NCBI GenBank assembly: GCA_943788965.1 | Contig: CALSSH010000001.1 | Span: 124,001-188,000, forward strand | Direction of reading: 5' to 3' | DNA length: 64,000 nucleotides | From: Njordibacter sp002335115 | Lineage (GTDB): Bacteria; Pseudomonadota; Gammaproteobacteria; Pseudomonadales; Balneatricaceae | Part shown: positions 35,024 through 44,731 of the stretch, in pieces | Position numbering within the stretch: position 1 is the first letter of the stretch | Layout: every line of letters starts with the position of its first letter | The notes under the pieces: model-generated | The model's database searches: none | What the model saw: the letters and a program-made list of their open reading frames with translations, nothing else | Told to the model about the DNA's origin: nothing | Made by a program: the position numbers and the translations under genes

Positions 35024-37785
35024 GTCAAGATATTATTAGTTTCACCCTCGACGGTGAAAGCGTGACCGCCAAAAAAGGCGAGACCATTTGGCAAGTCGCT
35101 CAGCGTTATGGTGAAACCATTCCTCACCTTTGCTACAAGCCAGAACCGGGCTACCGAGCAGACGGCAACTGTCGTGCTTGCATGGTCGAAATTGAAGGGG
35201 AACGAGTGCTCGCTGCTTCTTGCTTGCGCTCACCCAGTGAAGGTATGGTTATCACCAGCGCCAATTCTGAGCGGGCACAATCGTCACGTAAAATGGTGAT
35301 GGAGCTTTTAGCCACAGATCAGCCGGATCGTGAAGAATCACCTGATAAAAGCTCTCACTTTTGGGCCATGGCTGATCTCTTAGCAGTTGATGCGAGTCAA
35401 GCTCGCTTTGATGAAACCGAAAAACCGTGTGCTGACAACAGCAGTAAAGCCATGCGTGTGAATTTACAATCATGCATTAACTGTAACTTGTGTGTGCGGG
35501 CTTGCCGTGAAGTTCAGGTCAACGATGTGATTGGTATGGCTCATCGTGGCGCTGAATCTAAAATTGTATTTGATTTTGATGATCCTATGGGTGATTCCAC
35601 CTGTGTTAACTGTGGCGAATGTGTACAAGCTTGTCCTACTGGGGCCTTGATGCCATCTACAGTGACCAGTGAAGATGGCAAGGGTAACAGTGCAGATTAC
35701 GACCGTAAGGTAGACAGTGTATGTCAGTATTGTGGTGTAGGCTGTCAGTTAACCTATCACGTAAAGGACGAGCGTATTGTGTATGTTGATGGTCGAGACG
35801 GCCCAGCTAACCAGAATCGTTTGTGTGTAAAGGGTCGTTTTGGTTCTGACTATATTCACCATGGCGACCGCATCACTAAACCATTGATTCGTCTTCAAGG
35901 TGCGCGCAAAGGTATTCATAATGACTTTGATCCAGCCAAACCGCTAACGCACTTTCGTGAAGCCAGCTGGGAAGAGGCTCTGGACTTTGCCGCTAATGGC
36001 TTCGTTAAAATTCGTGATACTCAAGGTAAAAAAGCCCTTGCAGGTTTTGGCAGTGCTAAAGGTTCTAACGAAGAAGCGTACTTGTTTCAAAAGTTGGTAC
36101 GTACCGGTTTTGGTAGCAACAACGTAGACCACTGTACTCGTTTATGTCACGCCTCCTCGGTAATGGCATTGTTGGAAGGTTTGGGATCTGGTGCAGTATC
36201 AGCCTCCTTCATGCAGGCGAAGCACGCAGACGTGGTGGTGATTACCGGTGCTAACCCAACCAACAACCACCCTGTTGCTGCAACTTTCTTTAAGCAAGCT
36301 GCAAAAAATGGCACCAAGATTATTGTTTTAGACCCACGCGGTTTGGCAATGAAGAAATACGCCAGCCACATGATCCAGTGTCAACCAGCAAGCGACGTAA
36401 GCTTCTGGAATGCTATTATGAACGTTATCGTTACAGAAGAACTGTACAACCAAAAGTACATCGACGCTATGACGACTGGTTTTGACGCCGTTAAAGCGCA
36501 CGTTAAGCACTACACACCCGAAGCAATGGCACCCATTTGTGGTATCGACGCAGGCCTCATTCGTGAAGTGGCACGTTTATACGCGACAGCTAACAACGCC
36601 ATGATCTTCTGGGGCATGGGCGTATCCCAGCACGTGCATGGCACTGACAACTGCCGCGCTATGATCTCTGTGGCGTTAATGACAGGCCAAATTGGCCGTG
36701 AAGGTTCTGGTTTGCATCCACTTCGGGGTCAAAATAATGTTCAGGGCGCATCGGATGCGGGCCTTATTCCGATGATGTACCCAGATTATAAGGGCGTCAA
36801 CGTAGCCAGCGTTAAAGCCATGTTTGAGGACCTATGGGGCACTGAGCTTTCTGATGAGCCAGGCTTAACTGTCGTAGAAACCATGGACGCTGTTCATGAT
36901 GGTTCTGTCACTGGTATGTATGTGGAAGGGGAAAACCCGGCCATGTCTGATCCAGATTTACACCACGCCCGTGGCGCCTTGGCTAAACTTCAGCACTTAG
37001 TGGTACAAGACTTGTATGTCACAGAAACAGCGATGTATGCAGATGTCGTCTTACCCGCTTCGGCATGGCCAGAAAAGGACGGTACGGCATCTAACACTAA
37101 CCGTACAGTGCAAATGGGTCGCCAAGCGGTGAACCCACCTGGTGACGCACGTCAGGATTGGTGGATTATTCAAGAATTGGCCAACCGTATGGGCCTAAAT
37201 TGGACTTACACTCATCCCAAAGATGTATTTGCCGAAATGAAGCAAGCGATGCCAAGTTTGAATAACTTGACGTGGGAACGACTAGAAAGGGAACATTCAG
37301 TAACATACCCTTGTCCTGCTGAAGATCATCCGGGTAACGATATCGTGTTTATCGATAGCTTCCCCATTGAAGGTGGGCGCGGCAAGTTTGTTGCTGCAGA
37401 TATCGTAGATCCTGATGAGCGTCCTGATGACGAATATCCAGTCATCCTTACGACTGGCCGACAGCTAGAACATTGGCATACAGGTTCGATGACTCGCAGA
37501 GCCCCTGTACTAGATGCCCTTGAGCCTGAAGCAGTGGCGACCTTAAGTCGTGAAGAACTGTCTAAGATTGGGGCGAAAGCAGGGGATATGATTCGTGTTT
37601 CTACCCGTCGTGGCAGCATTGAACTTTTGGCCCGTGAGGATGCTGATGTCCCAGCTGGGGTGATCTACATTCCATTCTGCTTCTCTGAAGCGGCGGTAAA
37701 TATGCTTACCAACGCAGCACTTGATCCAGTGGGTAAAATTCCAGAGTTCAAATTCTGTGCCTCACGCATTGAACGCGTTAACTAA
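35020..37785 (+). CDS. fdhA: NAD-linked molybdenum formate dehydrogenase, alpha subunit
   Basis: Catalytic subunit of 921 residues oxidising formate to CO2. Domains in order: plant-type [2Fe-2S] (Cys38, 51, 54, 68); His-Cys3 cluster region near SSHFWAMADLL; two [4Fe-4S] motifs CINCNLCVRAC (152-162) and CVNCGECVQAC (195-205); the Mo-bis-MGD domain with its own [4Fe-4S] site (CQYCGVGC...RLCVKG). The active-site metal ligand is Cys376 followed by His377 (DHCTRLCHASS), i.e. the cysteine rather than selenocysteine form. The C-terminal MopB-binding barrel begins around residue 790. It is coupled to fdhB by a four-base overlap and ends at a strong terminator. Confidence 0.94.
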   Translation: MSQDIISFTLDGESVTAKKGETIWQVAQRYGETIPHLCYKPEPGYRADGNCRACMVEIEGERVLAASCLRSPSEGMVITSANSERAQSSRKMVMELLATDQPDREESPDKSSHFWAMADLLAVDASQARFDETEKPCADNSSKAMRVNLQSCINCNLCVRACREVQVNDVIGMAHRGAESKIVFDFDDPMGDSTCVNCGECVQACPTGALMPSTVTSEDGKGNSADYDRKVDSVCQYCGVGCQLTYHVKDERIVYVDGRDGPANQNRLCVKGRFGSDYIHHGDRITKPLIRLQGARKGIHNDFDPAKPLTHFREASWEEALDFAANGFVKIRDTQGKKALAGFGSAKGSNEEAYLFQKLVRTGFGSNNVDHCTRLCHASSVMALLEGLGSGAVSASFMQAKHADVVVITGANPTNNHPVAATFFKQAAKNGTKIIVLDPRGLAMKKYASHMIQCQPASDVSFWNAIMNVIVTEELYNQKYIDAMTTGFDAVKAHVKHYTPEAMAPICGIDAGLIREVARLYATANNAMIFWGMGVSQHVHGTDNCRAMISVALMTGQIGREGSGLHPLRGQNNVQGASDAGLIPMMYPDYKGVNVASVKAMFEDLWGTELSDEPGLTVVETMDAVHDGSVTGMYVEGENPAMSDPDLHHARGALAKLQHLVVQDLYVTETAMYADVVLPASAWPEKDGTASNTNRTVQMGRQAVNPPGDARQDWWIIQELANRMGLNWTYTHPKDVFAEMKQAMPSLNNLTWERLEREHSVTYPCPAEDHPGNDIVFIDSFPIEGGRGKFVAADIVDPDERPDDEYPVILTTGRQLEHWHTGSMTRRAPVLDALEPEAVATLSREELSKIGAKAGDMIRVSTRRGSIELLAREDADVPAGVIYIPFCFSEAAVNMLTNAALDPVGKIPEFKFCASRIERVN

Positions 37786-37876
37786 TCAATGCATTGTAAG
37801 TGACAGACGGTAAAATAAGGCAAGACAAGTGAAGCCACAATAGGTTATTGAGTGGTCACTTGGCTCAGGCCATCTT

Positions 37877-37911
37877 AAAAGACCAGCTAAATGCTGGTCT
37901 TTTACTTTTTA
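37877..37911 (+). terminator. Rho-independent terminator after fdhA
   Basis: Perfect 11-base arms AAAAGACCAGC (37877-37887) and GCTGGTCTTTT (37893-37903) with a five-base loop, then further T-rich sequence. It ends the fdhBA transcript. The remaining part of the 333-base gap before the next gene (37786-38118) shows nothing else I can name. Confidence 0.88.
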
Positions 37912-38118
37912 TGGGCTGGAGATTGTGAATGATTCCCCTTGTTTAGAAACTGCCTGCTAACTTGGACATTATTTTCCCGCCTGAGCCATGACATTGTTTA
38001 GTGTTTAATACTTAAAATATGTTAAAAAGGTAAGCATAAAAGGGCAAGATTAATTAGTCGATCGTGAAATGACTGATGCCGATGACAGCTGCACTTATGT
38101 TTTAAGGAATACGCTATT

Positions 38119-39360
38119 ATGAAAACTAAAACTTTAGATTTAGATTTTGTTCGCCGTCAGTTTCCAGCCTTTAGTGAGCCGAGTTTAAAAGGGACAGCTT
38201 TTTTTGAAAACGCAGGTGGCTCCTACATGTGCTGCCAGGTGATGGATCAGTTAGACCGCTATCTGCGGCAAACTAAAGTGCAGCCATTTCATCCATACCC
38301 TCAGGCCCAAGAGGCTGGGGCACACATGCAAAGTGCTTATGGAAAATTTTCAGGTTGGTTAAATGTGGGCTCAGAAGAAATCTACTTTGGTCCCTCCACG
38401 AGTCAAAACACCTATGTATTAGCTCAGGCCATGTTAGGTTGGCTCAAAGAGGGTGATGAAATTATTGTCACTAATCAAGATCACGAAGCAAACTCTGGCG
38501 TTTTTAGAAGGCTTGCACAGCAGGGTATTGTAGTTAAAGAGTGGGGTGTTGATGCAAACAGTGGCAGTTTAAATGTGGACCATCTGCCTGCTTTGTTTAA
38601 TAAACACACTAAACTCCTTGTCTTCCCCCATTGTTCTAATATTCTCGGTGAGATTAACCCAGTGGCCCATATTGCTGATTTAGCGCGAGACAAGGGTATT
38701 AAAACGCTTGTTGATGGGGTCTCTTATGCGGGGCACGGTTTGCCTGACGTAGACGCTTTAGGCGTCGATATTTACCTATTTTCGCTCTACAAAGTCTATG
38801 GTACCCATCAAGGGGTCATGGTTGTGCGCCAGCAAATGGATGCATGTTTGAGTAACCAAGGGCATTATTTTAATGACCATTTGCGTGCAAAGCGCTTAAC
38901 TCCCGCAGGTCCAGATCATGCACAAATTGCAGCAGCAGCAGGCGTTTGTGATTATCTAACGACCCTTTACCAGCATCACGTGGGCTCCAGTAAGGCCCGT
39001 GACCAAAACAAAAACAAAGTGGTTCACGACTTATTGAGACAAGCCGAGATCGATGTACTAGAACCTCTATTGGAATTTTTTAATGAGCATCAGAAAATCA
39101 CGCTCATTGGCCCCAAGCATGCGGTCAACAGAGCACCCACAGTGTCAGTTTTGGTTAAAGGTCACAAAGCGTTTGATCTAGCCAACGCATTAGGTCAAAA
39201 GGGACTCATGTGTGGCGCTGGGCATTTTTACTCAAAGCGGCTTTTAGAGGCCATGGGCATTGATGCTGAAGAGGGTGTTTTACGATTTTCTTTGGTGCAC
39301 TATACCAGTGCCCAAGACGTTACTAAACTCACGCAAACACTTAAGGCGCTTATTGCATAA
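38119..39360 (+). CDS. Class V aminotransferase-fold PLP enzyme, cysteine desulfurase-like (VC1184 type)
   Basis: A 413-residue PLP enzyme of the cysteine-desulfurase-like group. The PLP Lys lies in LFSLYKVYGTHQG, the substrate phosphate region in GPSTSQNT, the His that stacks on PLP in NQDHEANSG. The ending GHFYSKRLLEAMGID matches the VC1184-type subgroup, whose function is not settled. A Cys occurs at the C-terminal loop (GLMCGAGHF), roughly where group II desulfurases carry theirs. It sits between formate dehydrogenase and fdhD, a sulfur-transfer protein that needs a desulfurase partner. A sulfur-donor role is an attractive inference, not shown. Confidence 0.82.
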   Translation: MKTKTLDLDFVRRQFPAFSEPSLKGTAFFENAGGSYMCCQVMDQLDRYLRQTKVQPFHPYPQAQEAGAHMQSAYGKFSGWLNVGSEEIYFGPSTSQNTYVLAQAMLGWLKEGDEIIVTNQDHEANSGVFRRLAQQGIVVKEWGVDANSGSLNVDHLPALFNKHTKLLVFPHCSNILGEINPVAHIADLARDKGIKTLVDGVSYAGHGLPDVDALGVDIYLFSLYKVYGTHQGVMVVRQQMDACLSNQGHYFNDHLRAKRLTPAGPDHAQIAAAAGVCDYLTTLYQHHVGSSKARDQNKNKVVHDLLRQAEIDVLEPLLEFFNEHQKITLIGPKHAVNRAPTVSVLVKGHKAFDLANALGQKGLMCGAGHFYSKRLLEAMGIDAEEGVLRFSLVHYTSAQDVTKLTQTLKALIA

Positions 39361-39462
39361 AAATCAGTAGCTGCGTTAGGAAGGTTTATCGTGCTGGTGA
39401 TCTAGTTCTTAACTGCAGATTGGTGCACAATAACTTATTGTCTAGCTTTCATGTTCATTACT

Positions 39463-39930
39463 ATGCCAATTTGGGTCGATGCAGATGCCTGCCCCGGTGT
39501 CATTAAAGAAATTTTGTTTCGTGCGGCTGAGCGCGCACAAATTGCCACCACCTTGGTAGCCAACCAATACATTAAAACACCGCCATCTAAGGTCATTAGT
39601 AGTATCCAGGTAGGTCAAGGATTTGATGTGGCTGATAATGAAATTGTGCTGCGAGTCACGGCAGGAGATTTGGTGATTACGGGTGATATTCCTTTGGCTG
39701 CAGAAGTGGTTGAAAAAGGTGCACAAGCGCTGAGTCCAAGGGGCGAATCTTATACCAAAGAAACCATTCGACAGCGTTTAAATATGCGGGACTTTATGGA
39801 AACCCTGCGTAACAGTGGTGTTCAAACTGGAGGTCCAGCTACCTTAAATCATACGGATCGCCAGACCTTTGCGAATAAATTAGATCGCTGGATTGCCAAA
39901 CAGGATAAACAAAAAAAGGCAGGCCCATGA
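39463..39930 (+). CDS. yaiI: YaiI/YqxD family (DUF188) protein
   Basis: A 155-residue protein of the UPF0178/DUF188 family, a PIN-like fold of unknown role. It has the family opening PIWVDADACPGVIKEILFRAAER and the GDIPLAAEVVEKGAQALSPRGE core. ATG 39463 gives the family's usual N-terminus; an in-frame ATG twelve bases earlier is less likely. fdhD overlaps its last four bases, so translation is coupled, although no functional link is known. Confidence 0.9.
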   Translation: MPIWVDADACPGVIKEILFRAAERAQIATTLVANQYIKTPPSKVISSIQVGQGFDVADNEIVLRVTAGDLVITGDIPLAAEVVEKGAQALSPRGESYTKETIRQRLNMRDFMETLRNSGVQTGGPATLNHTDRQTFANKLDRWIAKQDKQKKAGP

Positions 39931-40808
39931 AACAAGCGGACCTTTCAAGTTACCTTGTGCACCCCAACCCAGATAATGGCGCGCTCACCAGTCAAGTCAC
40001 AGGGCGTGATCATACGGGTGCAGATGTTGATGTGGACGTCGTCACTGAACGGGGTTTGACGGTGTATTTAAATAAACAAGAAATTGTGACTCTGATGACC
40101 CTAGGGGACCACCCTCAATACCTTGCGGTGGGTTTTCTGTTGAACCAAAATATGCTCCAAGCCGATGATGTGATTACCGGTATAGACTATGACGAAGAGC
40201 TAGAAGTTGCCATAGTGCGCACTCAGCGTGAAACTGATTACGAAGATAAAATGAAGAAAAAAGTACGCACGTCTGGCTGCGCTCAAGGCACCGTATTTGG
40301 TGACATCATGGAGAAGTTCGATACCATTGATCTGTCTCAAGACGCCACATTAAAGACCAGTTGGCTCTATCAACTAGCGCGCCAAATTAATACTACGCCA
40401 AGTATTTATCAAAAAGCGGGAGCCATCCACGGCTGTGTTTTATGTCATAAAGCGCAGCCTTTGGTCTATATGGAAGATGTGGGGCGCCATAATGCCATCG
40501 ATAAAATTGCGGGCTATATGCACATGCACAAGATTCAGCCCCATGATAAATGCTTCTACACCACAGGCCGTTTAACCTCTGAAATGGTGATCAAAACTGT
40601 GCAAATGCAGATTCCTATTCTTATTTCACGCTCGGGCTTTACTGCTTGGGGTGTTGATTTGGCTCAAAAAGCAGGACTAACGCTGATTGGCAGGGCTAAA
40701 GGGCGTAAGTTTTTAGTGTTAGCCGGTTTTGAACGAGTGCACTATGATGTTGATGTAGATCAGATTGCCGATGAACCTAAACACGCAGGCCGTAAAAATG
40801 GCGATTAA
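39927..40808 (+). CDS. fdhD: Formate dehydrogenase accessory sulfurtransferase
   Basis: A 293-residue FdhD. It carries sulfur from a cysteine desulfurase to the bis-MGD cofactor of formate dehydrogenase. The active Cys118 lies in RTSGCAQGT, matching the conserved loop Cys of E. coli FdhD (Cys121), though with GCAQ rather than the GxxCG form. The GAIHGCVLCH, EDVGRHNAIDKIAGY and TTGRLTSEMVIK motifs are all family hallmarks. It begins within the yaiI stop and overlaps mobA by eleven bases, forming a compact cofactor operon. Confidence 0.94.
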   Translation: MKQADLSSYLVHPNPDNGALTSQVTGRDHTGADVDVDVVTERGLTVYLNKQEIVTLMTLGDHPQYLAVGFLLNQNMLQADDVITGIDYDEELEVAIVRTQRETDYEDKMKKKVRTSGCAQGTVFGDIMEKFDTIDLSQDATLKTSWLYQLARQINTTPSIYQKAGAIHGCVLCHKAQPLVYMEDVGRHNAIDKIAGYMHMHKIQPHDKCFYTTGRLTSEMVIKTVQMQIPILISRSGFTAWGVDLAQKAGLTLIGRAKGRKFLVLAGFERVHYDVDVDQIADEPKHAGRKNGD

Positions 40809-41418
40809 AGCCAACCAATTGGTGGGAGTAATACTTGCGGGGGGACTTTCTAGACGCATGGGTGGTGGTGATAAATCCATGTTAGCCCTAGGCGGCCAAT
40901 CCATTCTCAATTATGTGGTTGACTTAGCACAAGCCCAAGTTGAAACCTTGGTCCTTAACGCTAATGGTGACGCAGAGCGTTTTGCCTCTTTTGCACTGCC
41001 TGTTCAGGCTGATATAGTGCCCGATTTTGCGGGTCCTTTAGCTGGTGTGGTATCGGCTATGGCATGGACAAAACAAAATAGAACGAATGCCACGCACATC
41101 ATTACTATGGCTGCAGACACGCCTTTTTTTCCAGCAGACTATGTAGCTCGAATGCTCAAGCAAATGCAGGAAAAACGGCAACGTTTGGCGTGTGCTAGCT
41201 ATCAGGGTCGAACTCAGCCCGTGTTTGGCTTATGGCCAGTGGACTTATTTGAAGACTTATATCGAGCCATTGTAGAGGACGACATGCGCAAGGTGGATCG
41301 TTTTACTGCCCCTTATGGGGTCGCAGATGTCGCCTTTGATGAGTTGTTAGAAAACCCATTTTTTAATGTCAATCGGCCCGAGGACTTGATCCTTGCAGAG
41401 CAGTTGATCAGTCAATAA
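40798..41418 (+). CDS. mobA: Molybdenum cofactor guanylyltransferase
   Basis: A 206-residue enzyme attaching GMP to molybdopterin to make the MGD cofactor required by fdhA. The nucleotide-binding loop LAGGLSRRMGGGDKSML is near residues 11-27, followed by the ADTPFFPADYV metal site and the NVNRPEDL ending. The frame opens at 40765, but ATG 40798 places the GTP loop at the usual distance from the N-terminus. It overlaps the end of fdhD and converges with mobB-moeA across 43 bases. Confidence 0.93.
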   Translation: MAIKANQLVGVILAGGLSRRMGGGDKSMLALGGQSILNYVVDLAQAQVETLVLNANGDAERFASFALPVQADIVPDFAGPLAGVVSAMAWTKQNRTNATHIITMAADTPFFPADYVARMLKQMQEKRQRLACASYQGRTQPVFGLWPVDLFEDLYRAIVEDDMRKVDRFTAPYGVADVAFDELLENPFFNVNRPEDLILAEQLISQ

Positions 41419-41461
41419 CCAGCGCAATATTGGCCTTGGTCATAGGGCCCTAAACTCAAAA

Positions 41462-43234
41462 TTAAGCATCACCCATGCCAAAACTGGTAAAGGGAATAAA
41501 GTCCACAAGTGAGCCAGCGGGTATGTTGCCACTCGCTTCGTCCACTTCTACCAGACCATCAGCACGGGTCATAGAGGTTAAAATACCTGACCCATGGGAT
41601 GCGCTGCGTTGCAACACATAGTCACCATTAGGCTGTTGTTCTTGAAAGACTCTCAGCCATTCTCTTCGACCGACCTTCTTATTAACATCAAAACCTAGTT
41701 TTTGCGGGTATGACTTAGGACGATGCCAACCACCCCCACTTAATGCCCGAATTAAGGGTTGCCCAAACATTAAGGTACATACGTTAGCCGCCACAGGATT
41801 GCCAGGTAAACCAAGGAACAAGGCTGGGCCGAGTTGACCAAAGGCCAGAGGCCTGCCTGGTTTAATAGCTAAGCGCCAAGCATGAACTTCGCCCAGGTCT
41901 TTTAATACGTTGGCTATGTGATCGTGGCTGCCCGTTGAAGCACCACCAGAAGTAATGATGAGTTGGTGATCTTGGCTTGCACTATCCAACGCAGTGCGGA
42001 TTGTAGAGAAATCGTCTGCCAAAATACCAAGGTCTGTAACCTCGCAGTGTAAACTGGTCAGTAAGGCTTTAAGCAGGTATCGGTTGACGTCATAGATACC
42101 GTCTTCGGGTAACTCTTGTCCTAGTTCATAGACTTCATTGCCAGTTGAAAAGAGTGCTACCCTAACCTTGTTATAAACCCTTAACTGGGCTTGGCCCACC
42201 GCGGCAGCAAGGCCAATATCTTGTGGCCGAATGAGCTGACCTTGGTTGATAATAACCTCTCCAGCCTTGACGTCTTCGCCCTGTGGACGCCAGTTAGAGT
42301 GGGCTTTGTAGTGGCTTGGAAAGGTGACAGAGTCGTTAGTAAGGTGCACATCCTCTTGCATAACCACTGTATTTGCGCCTTTGGGCATTTGTGCTCCCGT
42401 CAACACCCGCATACAGTAACCCTGTTTGAGGCTGAGTTTCTCACTTCCTCCTGCGTTGGCTTCCGTGGCCATGAGTGGCAGTGTGGCGTCTGGTTGCTGG
42501 ATTAAATCGTTACAGTTAAAGGCATAACCATCCACAGCTGCATTATCAAACCTAGGGCTGTCATATGGGGTCGTTAAAGCTTCAGCTAAACGACGGTTCA
42601 TGCATTGATCTAACGCCAATGTTTGGCTTTTGACTTGCGTGGACGCTAGTGCCTGCATACCCTGCCAAACGGTCTCAGCGGTCTGCAATTGTTGGGCTGG
42701 GCTGTAACAGTCATTAACCTCATGCACTGCTGGTGTGGTGACTAAGCCAGTGTGCTGCAAAACGAAGTCTGTGATTTGTTGTATATTGTTGAGGTCTAAT
42801 TGCGGCAGATCACTGGGCAGATGGGGTTGATCTGTCACAAGCGCAACAATGTTGGGCATCTGATCAGCCAACAAGCCCTCCTTATTAAGATGGCGTATGA
42901 TTTCCAATTTTGGGTGAGCGGCACCTTTATAACCCTCTACGATGACGATATCACAGGGCTCAAATAAGGGGAGTAACTGCTCTAGGTTTGGCGGGTCTTG
43001 TTCACGGTGTTCACGCATTAAGGCCCAGCGGTGCTGGGTGGCCAAAAGAGTTTGTTTAGCACCTGCGGCACGGTGACGGTAACTATCACGCCCTGGTTCA
43101 TCAATATCCACATTATGGTGGGCATGCTTGACAGACGACACCTTATAGCCCATGGATGTAAGTTGGCTAATAAGCCTTTCCACTAGGGTCGTCTTGCCGT
43201 TATTTTTCCACCCAACAACACCAAAAACTTTCAT
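41462..43234 (-). CDS. MobB-MoeA fusion, molybdenum cofactor biosynthesis
   Basis: A 590-residue two-domain protein. Residues 1 to about 165 are MobB, with P-loop GWKNNGKTTLVERL and SVKHAHHNVDIDEPGRDS; it is a GTP-binding partner of MobA. From about residue 180 the protein is MoeA, the molybdenum insertase: PYDSPRFDNAAVDGYAF, GAQMPKGANTVVMQED, STGNEVYELG, TSGGASTGSHDH and the LPGNPVAA motif. Separate genes are the norm in E. coli, so the fusion may channel cofactor between the last two steps. It stands opposite mobA and belongs functionally to the formate dehydrogenase block. Confidence 0.93.
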   Translation of the reverse strand: MKVFGVVGWKNNGKTTLVERLISQLTSMGYKVSSVKHAHHNVDIDEPGRDSYRHRAAGAKQTLLATQHRWALMREHREQDPPNLEQLLPLFEPCDIVIVEGYKGAAHPKLEIIRHLNKEGLLADQMPNIVALVTDQPHLPSDLPQLDLNNIQQITDFVLQHTGLVTTPAVHEVNDCYSPAQQLQTAETVWQGMQALASTQVKSQTLALDQCMNRRLAEALTTPYDSPRFDNAAVDGYAFNCNDLIQQPDATLPLMATEANAGGSEKLSLKQGYCMRVLTGAQMPKGANTVVMQEDVHLTNDSVTFPSHYKAHSNWRPQGEDVKAGEVIINQGQLIRPQDIGLAAAVGQAQLRVYNKVRVALFSTGNEVYELGQELPEDGIYDVNRYLLKALLTSLHCEVTDLGILADDFSTIRTALDSASQDHQLIITSGGASTGSHDHIANVLKDLGEVHAWRLAIKPGRPLAFGQLGPALFLGLPGNPVAANVCTLMFGQPLIRALSGGGWHRPKSYPQKLGFDVNKKVGRREWLRVFQEQQPNGDYVLQRSASHGSGILTSMTRADGLVEVDEASGNIPAGSLVDFIPFTSFGMGDA

Positions 43235-43456
43235 GCCGTGATTCCATTATATACTGCACAAATATGCCCCAATTGTACTGCATTTTTATACCTGTGTGGT
43301 TTGGGTTGATACATCAGTGTGTTATTAATTCAGTGCTTTATCTTGGGGCTTCAATTTGGGTCGCAATTGAATAAGAGCCCAAGGCTAGCTTTTAGCACAA
43401 TAGCACACATAATACAGATTCATATCGCTTTGCAGCGAATACCATCGGGTCATACT

Positions 43457-44707
43457 ATGAAAAAATATTCAGGCTTTAGTCTTTTCAAGCACTCCCTTAG
43501 CCATCATGAAAACTGGCAAGCAGTTTGGCGCAGTCCACAGCCTAAAAAACAATACGATGTCATCATTGTTGGTGGCGGTGGACATGGTCTGGCGACGGCC
43601 TATTACTTAGCTAAAGTGCATGGTATTACCAATGTGGCCGTGTTAGAAAAAGGCTACCTAGGCGGTGGTAACACCGCGCGAAATACCACTATTGTTCGCT
43701 CCAACTACTTATGGGATGAAGCCTCTAAATTATATGACCATTCTTTAGATCTTTGGAAAGACCTAAGCCAAGACTTAAACTACAACGTCATGTTTAGTCA
43801 GCGTGGCGTATTGAATTTGGGTCACAACTTGCAAGACATGCGTGATATTGAGCGGCGAGTGAATGCGAATCGGTTGAACGGTATCGATGGAGTGGTGCTT
43901 AATACCGCAGAAGTGAAAAAAATTGTGCCCGTCATCAATGATTCACAAGATATTCGGTACCCTATTTTAGGTGCCTCATGGCAAGCCACTGGCGGTGTTG
44001 CCCGACATGATGCAGTGGCATGGGGTTTTGCTCGTGGCGCCGATAGCTTTGGTGTGGATCTTATCCAACAATGTGAAGTCACTGATATCATTAAAGAAGA
44101 GGGCGCTGTGGTGGGTGTGCAGACCACGCAAGGTTTTATTGGTGCTAAAAAAGTAGCCTGTGTTACGGCGGGTAATTCCGGTGTCATGGCAGCGATGGCG
44201 GGTTTACGTTTGCCTATTGAATCGCGACCATTGCAAGCTTTGGTGTCAGAACCAGTTAAGCCCATTATTGACACCGTGATCATGTCCAACGCAGTGCATG
44301 CTTACGTCAGTCAGTCAGATAAGGGTGACCTAGTGATTGGTGCCGGTACTGACTCTTACAATGGCTATGGCCAGCGTGGCAGTTTTAATGTGATAGAACA
44401 TACCTTATCGGCCATCTGTGAACTATTTCCCATGCTCAGCCGTGTGCGCATGAACCGAGCTTGGGGTGGAGTAGTCGATACCTGCCCCGATGCCTGCCCT
44501 ATATTGTCTAAAACCAGCGTTAAAGGCTTGTACTTTAACTGTGGTTGGGGCACAGGTGGCTTTAAGGCCACACCGGGTTCTGGGCATGTGTTTGCTCACA
44601 CCCTAGCGCACGATGAACCCCATCCTTTAGCTGCACCTTTTAGCTTGGATCGTTTTAATACGGGCCATTTAATCGACGAGCACGGCGCTGCTGGCGTTGC
44701 CCACTAA
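43457..44707 (+). CDS. soxB: Sarcosine oxidase, beta subunit
   Basis: Flavoprotein of 416 residues, the usual length, carrying the sarcosine-oxidising FAD site of the heterotetramer. The dinucleotide motif is GGGGHGLATAYYLA (39-52). His184 in GGVARHDAVAWGFA sits where covalently bound FMN attaches in known SoxB proteins. The opening YSGFSLFKHSLSHHENWQ is a SoxB hallmark. The frame opens at 43319, but ATG 43457 matches the family start. It is the first gene of soxBDAG and probably has its promoter in the 222 bases upstream. Confidence 0.95.
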   Translation: MKKYSGFSLFKHSLSHHENWQAVWRSPQPKKQYDVIIVGGGGHGLATAYYLAKVHGITNVAVLEKGYLGGGNTARNTTIVRSNYLWDEASKLYDHSLDLWKDLSQDLNYNVMFSQRGVLNLGHNLQDMRDIERRVNANRLNGIDGVVLNTAEVKKIVPVINDSQDIRYPILGASWQATGGVARHDAVAWGFARGADSFGVDLIQQCEVTDIIKEEGAVVGVQTTQGFIGAKKVACVTAGNSGVMAAMAGLRLPIESRPLQALVSEPVKPIIDTVIMSNAVHAYVSQSDKGDLVIGAGTDSYNGYGQRGSFNVIEHTLSAICELFPMLSRVRMNRAWGGVVDTCPDACPILSKTSVKGLYFNCGWGTGGFKATPGSGHVFAHTLAHDEPHPLAAPFSLDRFNTGHLIDEHGAAGVAH

Positions 44708-44731
44708 CTTTTAGCATAAGGAGACCTACAC

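Noticed and set aside
43822..44289. 155-codon leftward frame inside soxB
   Set aside because: Shadow of soxB: no start signal, no domain.
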